Shown here piece by piece: positions 7,063 through 13,172 of a DNA stretch of 17,714 bases. Made by a program: the position numbers and the translations under genes. This stretch comes from an uncultured Collinsella sp. (GTDB lineage Bacteria > Actinomycetota > Coriobacteriia > Coriobacteriales > Coriobacteriaceae). Positions within the stretch are counted from its first letter, which is position 1, and every line of letters begins with the position of its first letter. The stretch lies in NCBI GenBank assembly GCA_900754075.1, contig CAAEBN010000032.1, positions 1 to 17,714 on the forward strand, given 5' to 3'. The notes under the pieces are model-generated. The model worked only from the letters and a program-made list of their open reading frames with translations. It had not been told where the DNA came from and searched no databases.

Positions 7063-8086
7063 AGTCATAACATTCGGTATTCCCTCGTATAACGCCGCCA
7101 AGGACATGGACCATTGCATCACCTCCATCTTGGAGGGGAGCAATTACGCCACCGATATCGAGATTATCGTGGTGGACGACGGCTCCAAGGACGAGACGGC
7201 CGCCAAGGCCGACGAGTGGGAGGCCCGTTATCCCGGTATCATCCGCGCGGTGCACCAGGAGAACGGCGGCCACGGTATTGCCGTCCTTTCGGGTCTGCGC
7301 GAGGCGCAGGGCACCTACTACAAGGTTGTCGACTCGGACGACTGGCTCGACGGTGCGGCACTTTCGACCATGCTGTCGATTCTGCGTGGCTTTGAGGAGC
7401 GCGACCAGCGCGTCGACCTGTTTATCTCGAACTACGTGTACGAGAAGGTTTACGAGGGCACGCATACCGCTATTGGCTACAAGTTTGCCCTGCCGCGCAA
7501 AAAGATTTTCTCTTGGGACCAGATCGGGCACTTCCGTCCCGATCAGAACCTGCTTATGCATAGCCTGTGCTATCGCACCGATGTGCTGCGCGAGTCGAAT
7601 CTGCCTATGCCGGCACACACGTTCTACGTGGATAATATCTACGCATACGTGCCGCTGCCGCGCTGCAAGACCATGTACTACGCCGACATCGACCTCTATC
7701 GCTACTTTATCGGTCGCGAGGGCCAGAGCGTCAATGAGGCTACGATGGTCAAGCGTCTGGGTCAGCAGTTTCGCGTAACGCGCATCATGATGGAATCGTT
7801 CCACCTGTACCAGGACGTCGAGTCCTCGCGTCTACGTTCGTACATGATGGGCTACTTCACCATGATGATGGCGATTTGCTCGGTGCTCACCAAGCTTTCC
7901 GAGGAAGATTGTGCCGATGAGCGCCTGAAGACGCTGTGGAAGGACCTGAAGGAGTACGACGAGCGCATGTATCGTCGCGCTCGCTACGGCGTGGTCGGTT
8001 TCTTTACCAACTTGCGTGGACGGGCCGGAGACAAAACCACACTCGGCCTATACCATCTGGCCTCAAAGATCTTCAAATTCAACTAG
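7055..8086 (+). CDS. Family 2 glycosyltransferase
   Basis: A 343-residue GT-A-fold enzyme expected to transfer a sugar from a nucleotide-sugar donor to a growing glycan on the cytoplasmic face. The N-terminal strand is VITFGIPSYN (4-13). The nucleotide-binding VVDDGSKDET is at 39-48 and the metal-binding DSDDW at 93-97. The C-terminal half is soluble with no clear membrane helix. Overlap with glf suggests galactofuranosyl transfer, but that is inferred from context. I place the start at ATG 7055, where homology begins and which gives an 8-nt overlap with glf; an in-frame ATG at 7037 is an alternative. Neither has a strong binding site, as expected with translational coupling. Its last codons (ending SKIFKFN) recur inverted downstream. 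Confidence 0.88.
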   Translation: MHKVITFGIPSYNAAKDMDHCITSILEGSNYATDIEIIVVDDGSKDETAAKADEWEARYPGIIRAVHQENGGHGIAVLSGLREAQGTYYKVVDSDDWLDGAALSTMLSILRGFEERDQRVDLFISNYVYEKVYEGTHTAIGYKFALPRKKIFSWDQIGHFRPDQNLLMHSLCYRTDVLRESNLPMPAHTFYVDNIYAYVPLPRCKTMYYADIDLYRYFIGREGQSVNEATMVKRLGQQFRVTRIMMESFHLYQDVESSRLRSYMMGYFTMMMAICSVLTKLSEEDCADERLKTLWKDLKEYDERMYRRARYGVVGFFTNLRGRAGDKTTLGLYHLASKIFKFN

Positions 8087-8262
8087 CGCAGAAACGCTCG
8101 GGTAACGGGGACCCCTGGTCCTTAACTTGCTACTTCGAACAGTCCTGCGCAAGACGAGGCGCCACTGGCGCCTCCTTTGCGTGCGGAACTCGTATCAAGT
8201 TAAGGACCAGGGGTCCTCTGCTATGTCTCGCTTTGTGTCAGCAAACTGAATTTGAAGATCTT
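8066..8262. repeat. 16-bp inverted repeat flanking element E2 and including the end of the glycosyltransferase gene
   Basis: AAGATCTTCAAATTCA (8066-8081), inside the last codons of the glycosyltransferase, recurs as its exact reverse complement at 8247-8262. The copies are nearly symmetrical around element E2 (27 nt and 30 nt from its arms). This gives a palindrome about 197 nt across centred on the E2 hairpin. See also the remnant on the minus strand. Confidence 0.7.
8109..8216 (+). repeat. Nested palindromic element E2, 3' of the glycosyltransferase
   Basis: Perfect 21-nt arms (8109-8129, 8196-8216) begin with GGACCCCTGGTCC, itself a small palindrome. The 66-nt interior carries box ACAGTCCTG (8139-8147), a CGCAA/TTGCG stem, the hairpin GAGGCGCC-act-GGCGCCTC (8156-8174) and box CGTGCGGAACTCG (8180-8192). 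Inside the boxes AGTCC can pair with GGAaCT, leaving one A bulged, which would make an almost continuous helix. The element starts 22 nt after the glycosyltransferase stop and reads the same way. Confidence 0.85.
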
Positions 8263-8290
8263 GGACGCGCGGTACACAGGGGCCTGGGCT
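8221..8290 (-). pseudogene. Possible inverted remnant of a glycosyltransferase 3' end
   Basis: On the minus strand this stretch reads APVYRASKIFKFSLLTQSET before a stop. It mirrors the end of the intact glycosyltransferase upstream (LYHLASKIFKFN). Sixteen consecutive bases are identical. No start or upstream domain remains. It could be the last trace of a second, convergent glycosyltransferase gene, or an inverted copy made when the palindrome formed. Confidence 0.35.
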
Positions 8291-8310
8291 GAAGGGGATT
8301 TTGTTGAGTA

Positions 8311-8435
8311 GGTTGCCCGGTGGAGCTTGGTTATGTTTGTCGCGAGTTCCGCACGAGCCGAAGAGCACTTAATGTGCTCTTCGTGCGAGTCAGGACTGTA
8401 GAGCAGCAAACATAACCAAGACCCGCCGGGCAACC
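8311..8435 (-). repeat. Nested palindromic element E3, 3' of the P1 peptidase gene
   Basis: Arms of 29 nt (8311-8339 and 8407-8435) pair at all but two positions: 10 perfect bp (GGTTGCCCGG), three more including one G-T wobble, two mismatches, then 14 perfect bp (CTTGGTTATGTTTG). The 67-nt interior holds AAGAGCAC-ttaat-GTGCTCTT. On the minus strand it carries ACAGTCCTG (8399-8391) and CGTGCGGAACTCG (8355-8343), identical to E2. Total length 125 nt and the 29-67-29 layout are the same as E1. In this orientation it starts 12 nt after the peptidase stop and reads with that gene. Confidence 0.85.
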
Positions 8436-8447
8436 GGACGAGCTAGC

Positions 8448-9449
8448 TTACTTTGCGGCGCCGGGGATGCCGTGGGAGGTTTTGGCGGTTTTGGTTCCGT
8501 TTACGATGGCGGTCTGTAGGGCTCTTACGGCGAGCATGCCCAACAGGTCTAGGGGAACGGCGGCGCTTGCCTGGGCTCCCAGCTTGCCGCTGGCGAGGGT
8601 GTAGATGGTGTCACCGTCGTTCGTGGTGTGCGTGGGGCGGATGGCGTGCGCATAGGCGTCTGCGGCCATCTGGGAGACCTTGGTGGCCTGAGCCTTGGTG
8701 AGCTCAACGTTGGTGACGATGCAGCTGATGGTGGTGTTGGTGCGGTCGAGTGGCATTTGCATGGAGCCGGCGGCGGCAAAGGCTGCGAGCTCCATGTCGA
8801 CGATCTGGTCGCTATCGGCTGCGGCGCGCATGCCAGCGACCCATTCACCGGTGAAGGGGTCGACGATATTGCCGCAGGCGTTGACCGAGACCACGGCACC
8901 CACCTTAACAGGGCCGAGTGCCACGGCGGCAGCGCCTAGGCCGGCCTTCATGCAGGTGGCGGGGCCCATGAGCTTGCCCACGGTGGCACCGGTGCCGGCA
9001 CCTACATTGCCCTGCTCGAGCGTGGTGGGGGTGTTGTCGAGCGCCTCGCGCACGGCGGAGATGCCAGCCTCAATGTCGGGGCGTACGGTGGGGTCGCCAA
9101 AGGCGAGGTCGAAGATGCAGCTAGAGCAAACGATGGGCACCTGCGTGGGACCGACAGGAAGGCCGATGCCGCGGCTCTCGAGCTCGCGGGCGACGCCGCT
9201 TGCGGCCTCCAGACCAAAGGCCGATCCACCCGAAAGGCAGACGGCGTGGACCTTGTCCACGGTGTTCTCGGGACGCAGCAGGTCGGTCTCGCGCGATGCC
9301 GGTGCACCGCCGCGAACGTCAACACCGCCGGTGGCGCCCTCGGGTGCCACGATTACGGTGCAACCGGTGCCGGCCTCCTCGTCCGTATAGTTGCCAATGC
9401 AAAAGCCATCGACATCGCAAACGTCAATGGCCTCAAGCAGTGTATCCAT
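8448..9449 (-). CDS. P1 family (S58/DmpA-type) peptidase
   Basis: A 333-residue N-terminal-nucleophile hydrolase of the family of DmpA aminopeptidase and the nylon-oligomer hydrolase NylC. Such proenzymes cut themselves into two chains, exposing the catalytic residue. The expected site is the RTNTTISCIVTN segment, cut between N238 and T239. Also seen are GGxxVxVRGGAP-like N-terminal sequence, KVHAVCLSGGSAFGLEAASGV (66-86), and a Gly-rich middle (NVGAGTGATVGKL). No signal peptide is visible, so it should be cytoplasmic; the natural substrate is unknown. AGGAG six bases before ATG 9449 fixes the start. It follows maf at 101 nt with a hairpin between, so it probably has its own promoter. Element E3 follows the stop. 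Confidence 0.9.
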   Translation of the reverse strand: MDTLLEAIDVCDVDGFCIGNYTDEEAGTGCTVIVAPEGATGGVDVRGGAPASRETDLLRPENTVDKVHAVCLSGGSAFGLEAASGVARELESRGIGLPVGPTQVPIVCSSCIFDLAFGDPTVRPDIEAGISAVREALDNTPTTLEQGNVGAGTGATVGKLMGPATCMKAGLGAAAVALGPVKVGAVVSVNACGNIVDPFTGEWVAGMRAAADSDQIVDMELAAFAAAGSMQMPLDRTNTTISCIVTNVELTKAQATKVSQMAADAYAHAIRPTHTTNDGDTIYTLASGKLGAQASAAVPLDLLGMLAVRALQTAIVNGTKTAKTSHGIPGAAK

Positions 9450-9472
9450 GTTTTACTCCTATCGGTTTTCCG

Positions 9473-9489
9473 CCGGGCCTTATGCCCGG
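9473..9489. other. Small hairpin upstream of the peptidase gene
   Basis: CCGGGC (9473-9478) and GCCCGG (9484-9489) form a 6-bp stem 24 nt upstream of the peptidase ATG. No U tract follows on either strand. It may be a leader structure. A nearby CCGTACGG palindrome lies at about 9497-9504. Confidence 0.35.
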
Positions 9490-9519
9490 TCGGGATCCGT
9501 ACGGTACGCCGAAATTGTA

Positions 9520-9542
9520 GGCGCTGGGGGATACCCAGCGCC
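9520..9542 (-). terminator. Hairpin after maf
   Basis: Perfect 9-bp arms GGCGCTGGG (9520-9528) and CCCAGCGCC (9534-9542) with a 5-nt loop start 8 nt after the maf stop. On the minus strand only a weak T-rich tail follows (TACAATTT), so termination may be partial. Confidence 0.6.
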
Positions 9543-9550
9543 AGATGCAA

Positions 9551-10132
9551 TTACGATAGTTTTTGAATCGCACGCGCGACGCGAGCGATGGGCAGGCCCA
9601 CCACGTTGTAGAAGTCGCCCGAAATATCATGCACGAGCATGCGCCCGCCTGTGCCCTGAATGCCGTAGGCGCCTGCCTTGTCCATGGGCTCGCCCGAGGC
9701 GACGTAGCGCTCAATCTGCTCGTCGGTGAGCTCATAGAACGTCACGTCGGTCACATCGACAAACGACAGGCTCTCGGCGGCGTGCGGGGCTGTGGCGTCT
9801 CCGGCTCTAACGATGCAGACGCCGGTTGCGACCTGGTGCGTGCGCCCCGAGAGCTCGTGGAGCATGGTGCGGGCTTCATCCTCGTTTGCCGGCTTGCCCA
9901 AAAGCTTGCCATCGAAGGTGACGATGGTGTCGGCCGCGATGGTCAACTCATTGGGCTCGGCGTGCTCGGCGGCAACGGCGGCAGCCTTAGCGCGAGCTAA
10001 GCGCTCGACAAGCGTAAGCGGGGTTTCGTCATCAAAAGGAGTCTCGTCGATGTCAGCGGGAATGACGCGGATGTCGTAGCCCGCTTCGCGCATCAACTCG
10101 ATGCGGCGCGGTGATTGCGAAGCCAAAATCAT
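9551..10132 (-). CDS. maf: Maf family nucleotide pyrophosphatase
   Basis: A 193-residue cytosolic enzyme, normal length for Maf/YhdE, which hydrolyses non-canonical or selected nucleoside triphosphates (dTTP/UTP-type) to monophosphates and is linked to septum control in Bacillus. Motifs in order: ILASQSPRR (2-10), the catalytic AADTIV (66-71), LGKP (78-81), SGRTHQVATGV (95-105), EPMDKAGAYGIQG (148-160) and GDFYNVVGLP (172-181). The ATG overlaps the DJ-1 gene stop as ATGA, so translation is coupled. A hairpin follows the stop. Confidence 0.95.
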   Translation of the reverse strand: MILASQSPRRIELMREAGYDIRVIPADIDETPFDDETPLTLVERLARAKAAAVAAEHAEPNELTIAADTIVTFDGKLLGKPANEDEARTMLHELSGRTHQVATGVCIVRAGDATAPHAAESLSFVDVTDVTFYELTDEQIERYVASGEPMDKAGAYGIQGTGGRMLVHDISGDFYNVVGLPIARVARAIQKLS

Positions 10133-10671
10133 AGCTGAATACCCTCGGCAACCTTCTCGACAGCCTTGTCGCCAGCGAGCGTACGCAGCAGCTCAAGCGC
10201 AAAGGGGAGCGACTGGGCCATGCCGCTGGCGGTGATGATGTTGCCGTCGTGCGTGACCTTGTCGCCGGTATAGGCGCCCTCGGGGAAGCTCTTCTCAAAG
10301 CCGGGGAAGCACGTGGCGCGGCGTCCCTCGAGCAGGTCAAGCTCGCCCAGGATAAACGGGGCGGCGCAGATGGCGGCAACATGCTTGGTCGCGGCGAACT
10401 CGCAGACTACATCGCAGACGCGCTGGTCGGCGCGCAGGTTGGTGGCGCCGGGCAGACCGCCGGGCAGCACGACGCAGTCGTACTCATCAAAGTTAATCTC
10501 GTCAAAGAGTGCGTCGCAAGTTACGGGAATCTGCAGCGAGCTTACGACCTCGCGCGTGGGCATGATCGAGACGAGCGTGGCGCGCACGCCGCCGCGACGC
10601 ATGACATCGACCATGGTCAGGCATTCAATCGTTTCAAAGCCATCGGCGGCAAGAACGGCAACGCTGGGCAT
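10129..10671 (-). CDS. DJ-1/PfpI family protein
   Basis: A 180-residue DJ-1/PfpI-superfamily protein of the flavodoxin-like glutamine amidotransferase fold. It has the nucleophile-elbow cysteine C102 in AAICAAP, the conserved acid E16 in GFETIE that polarises it, and PGG at 70-72. The VDVMRRGGV segment is very close to human DJ-1. Relatives act as glyoxalase/deglycase-like or redox-stress proteins; the exact reaction is not certain. I chose ATG 10671 because AAAGGAA (10683-10677) lies five bases upstream and homology begins at PSVAVLAADG; an in-frame ATG at 10737 would add 22 residues with no family match. It overlaps maf by 4 nt, forming a two-gene unit. Confidence 0.92.
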   Translation of the reverse strand: MPSVAVLAADGFETIECLTMVDVMRRGGVRATLVSIMPTREVVSSLQIPVTCDALFDEINFDEYDCVVLPGGLPGATNLRADQRVCDVVCEFAATKHVAAICAAPFILGELDLLEGRRATCFPGFEKSFPEGAYTGDKVTHDGNIITASGMAQSLPFALELLRTLAGDKAVEKVAEGIQL

Positions 10672-10853
10672 AAGGGTTCCTTTCAAAAAGCGGCATACAA
10701 TTAGCCGTCTTATACCCCGAAGACCCCCGCTTGCCACGCACCAATCTCAAAAAGACCGGTCGTGCCTGGGTGTTGCGCACTAGGAGGGGCTTGCGGCGCG
10801 GCGATAAAATCTCGAAATCCGTCATCTTTCGCTACATGAGGAGCTGATTTGCG

Positions 10854-11147
10854 ATGATTAGTGTATTCGATCTTCTCGTTTTGCTAGTTGTATTTGGCGG
10901 TGTCGCGGCTGTCGCCTTTGCTGTTATCTTGAACAAGGAATCGTCGAATAAGCCTCAGCCTCCGCAGTCCAATCCGTACCAGCAAATGCCTCCCGCGCAG
11001 CAGGTTCCACCGCTTCAGCAGACGCCGACCGCGGTCGATGATGCTCAGCCAGTTGAGCCTACTTATTTTTGCGCTCAGTGTGGCTCAAAGCTGGAGACAA
11101 ATGCCTCCTTCTGCCAAAACTGCGGCGCTCCCGTCAACCACCAGTGA
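10854..11147 (+). CDS. Small membrane-anchored zinc-ribbon protein
   Basis: A 97-residue protein with one N-terminal membrane helix (about residues 5-26), a Pro/Gln-rich flexible linker (33-60) and a C-terminal zinc ribbon with C73, C76, C87 and C90 in CxxC-x10-CxxC spacing. The K28/E29 flank suggests the C-terminus is cytoplasmic, but this is inference. I know no specific function; such ribbons often mediate protein contacts. GAGGAG at 10838-10843 lies ten bases before the ATG. The next gene encodes another membrane protein with the same ribbon spacing at its C-terminus, so the two may work together, though a palindrome and about 180 nt separate them. Confidence 0.75.
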   Translation: MISVFDLLVLLVVFGGVAAVAFAVILNKESSNKPQPPQSNPYQQMPPAQQVPPLQQTPTAVDDAQPVEPTYFCAQCGSKLETNASFCQNCGAPVNHQ

Positions 11148-11153
11148 TTTTTC

Positions 11154-11213
11154 TGGGACGGGGATTAAATAATTATTCGGTACACAATGATTATTTAATC
11201 CCCGTCCCATTTT
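11154..11213 (+). repeat. 20-bp palindrome E4, terminator-like, 3' of the zinc-ribbon gene
   Basis: Perfect 20-nt arms (11154-11173, 11190-11209), beginning TGGGACGGGGATTAAAT, enclose 16 nt, with a T-G pair and ATT/AAT extending the stem to an 8-nt loop. It starts 6 nt after the stop. TTTT follows the right arm (11210-11213), so it can act as a terminator. It has none of the boxes found in E1-E3. A decayed relative is at 13109-13157. Confidence 0.8.
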
Positions 11214-11250
11214 CATCAGGCGTTACCGACTTTTTTACTCGCCGGGAATT

Positions 11251-11260
11251 GTTGCGCAAC
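11251..11260. promoter_or_regulatory. Perfect palindrome GTTGCGCAAC upstream of the beta-propeller gene
   Basis: A 10-nt perfect palindrome lies 68 nt before the ATG at 11328 in an otherwise T-rich intergenic stretch. It could be an operator half-site pair. No recognisable -35/-10 pair accompanies it. Confidence 0.2.
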
Positions 11261-11327
11261 AGATTTTGCTTTTTCGGGCTTAGCGTAGTCTCAGGTCATA
11301 TTCACCTCTCGACTGAAAGGGGCAACC

Positions 11328-12969
11328 ATGCCAAGAACAAGAAAAATGAAATGGGGGGCTTCTAATAGCCGGCCTGGCGCTGGCCGCTAGCCTTATTGTC
11401 GCGCCGCTGGGCGCCTATGCTGACGACGTCCCCACGCCGGAATTCAAAGAAACATATACGGTGGAAAGCGCTGAGCGTGCTGTGTGCCGATCTTTATCTG
11501 GGAAGTACATCGTCTTTAACGAGGATAATAATGGTGACCCCGGCGATTATGGAACGGTTTTAAACGTTGAAGACGGAACGCAGAAGCGTGTCAAAATGTC
11601 CCTCGAGAACAGCTGGGATGGTTACTGCTGCTTCTCTTCTAATGAAAAGACGTTATATGCGTACGACGAGGATAGCCTGTCAGTTACCGCCTACGATTTG
11701 AACTCAAATAAATCAAAGACTTATAAGCTTGGAAATTCCGTTATTTCAGATGGCCGTGCAGCGAGATTTCAGCTGTCTGAAGACGGAAAATCATTCCTAT
11801 TTATTTCGGGTTCTCGATCGATTCAGTTTTGTAAGTACAATTTCGAAAAAGATGAGATTGAGGAGCAATTTGCTATAGATGATGATACTCTTGGCGTTGA
11901 GCCCTCTTCTGAGGTAATACGAGACGACTACTGGCTGTCTTCGGATGGTATGTACGGATACATAGTGTTCGATGGGTCTGAAGATGGCAAAAGTTGCAAT
12001 AAAATAGTTACCTATGACTTGGACACAGCTTCGATTGCCAATATCGTTAGCGTTGAACTGGATACGGAAAACAGTTATGGAGCCGTCTATCCTTTGGGCC
12101 TTTGTTTTTCCGGCATTCCAATTACTTCGGACAAAGGCACCGTCCTTAACAACGGCGCTCTGTTGTCGAAGAATGGCGAAATGACAAATGATGCTGTTTG
12201 CGGTCTTTCAGAGCCTGACTACCCGAATGAAGATGATGGCATCTGCTCGGTTAATTCGAGCGGTTCATTGGCTTTAATTGCGCAGGGTAATGATACTTCT
12301 TCTGACGAAGTCGCGGTATATGATTGCGCTTCGGGCAAGCAGCGGGAGAAAGTAAAGCCGTCTAGTCCGGTTGGCGCTTATGGTTCATTGTCCAATGATG
12401 GTCGATATGTGCTCGGAATTAAAACTAATTCTGATAATAATGACAAGATGGTATTGCTTGATATAAATAAGAACGTTGCTTCTAAGACGCCTTTAAAGAG
12501 CGGAAGGAGTGTGGACGAGCTCTGGTTTGCTGATGACGATACGCTGGTTTGTTGTATGGGTTCTGCCAAAAAGGGCATCCGGGTTGAAGTGTACAAGTCG
12601 AACATTGCACGAAGTCCTCTAAAAACAGCGTTATCTGAAAAGGCAGAAGAGTCTTTCTTGCACAGTCCTGTTATTATCGGCGCAATTGCCGTTGCATTGG
12701 CTGTTGTCGTTATCGTCGTCGTATTTGTCGTCCGAAGGAAGATGGCGTCTTGCGTAGCCACTGATTCTCAGGCGGTCCCTCCGAGATCCGCTTCCGACTC
12801 GCATCTTAGCCCTTTGCGCCAGCAGGGCTCGCCTCGGTTTAATGGCGCGCAGCAATTCCAGCAGGCTGCAACCCCTATGGATGGGCCGCACTTCTGTGCT
12901 TCATGTGGCACTCCGCTTGTTCCCGATGCAAAGTTCTGTCCTCATTGCGGCACCCCGATAAAACGTTAA
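11328..12969 (+). CDS. Signal-peptide beta-propeller-like membrane protein with zinc ribbon, frameshifted at G6
   Basis: Read with one G removed from the run at 11353-11358, this encodes 546 residues. It has a signal peptide (MPRTRKMKWG, then hydrophobic residues to AYA, residue 31) and about 400 extracytoplasmic residues. These include repeated SxDGK/Y strand motifs (SEDGKSFLF, SSDGMYGYI, SNDGRYVLG) typical of a beta-propeller. A membrane helix (about 447-468) and RRK stop-transfer follow, then a cytoplasmic tail ending in a zinc ribbon (C523, C526, C537, C540). As written, the ATG with AAAGGGG five bases upstream leads to a stop after about 20 codons, while the body is open in another frame. 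This could be phase variation, a recent mutation or a sequence error. The gene is less GC-rich than its neighbours, suggesting transfer. Function is unknown; an outside-sensing, inside-signalling role is a guess. Confidence 0.7.
11353..11358 (+). other. G6 homopolymer at the frameshift
   Basis: Six G follow ATGAAAT. Five G (or eight) would join the start codon at 11328 to the signal peptide and the 500-codon body. The body frame itself has TGA at 11347-11349, so no ATG can serve it directly; the first GTG is at 11461, after the signal sequence. Confidence 0.75.
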
Positions 12970-13000
12970 CTGCGATACCGTGCCAACGCGCATAGTTAAA

Positions 13001-13044
13001 CAAAAAGCCCAGCTGACTGCATTATGAAAATGTAATCAGCTGGG
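13001..13044 (-). terminator. Terminator of the rRNA methyltransferase gene (possibly bidirectional)
   Basis: CCCAGCTGA (13008-13016) and TCAGCTGGG (13036-13044) form a perfect 9-bp stem. After one mismatch, six more pairs continue to a 5-nt loop. On the minus strand the hairpin is followed by CTTTTTGTTT, the canonical layout. On the plus strand, after the beta-propeller gene, only TCATTGTTT follows. Confidence 0.8.
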
Positions 13045-13108
13045 TCATTGTTTGGTGGCTTGTACCGCTTTCCAGTCTCGTCGGTTTCGACTTGCACGAC
13101 AAAAAGGA

Positions 13109-13157
13109 GGCGGGGTTAAACCATCGAGCATCGAATGATTATCTAATCCCCATTTCT
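13109..13157 (+). repeat. Decayed relative of palindrome E4
   Basis: AATGATTATCTAATCCCC (13134-13151) matches 17 of 18 bases of the right half of E4 (11186-11203). GGCGGGGTTAAA (13109-13120) resembles the left arm with one base lost. Complementarity between the halves is now poor. It lies just after the methyltransferase gene, before its terminator. Confidence 0.6.
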
Positions 13158-13172
13158 CATAAAATCATGCGG

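Noticed and set aside
5872..7143. 423-codon antisense frame across glf
   Set aside because: Same codon-bias shadow; glf is certain on the other strand.
8109..8435. E2/E3 as integron attC sites
   Set aside because: attC sites need RYYYAAC/GTTRRRY core sites and extrahelical bases; these are not seen, and no integrase is present.
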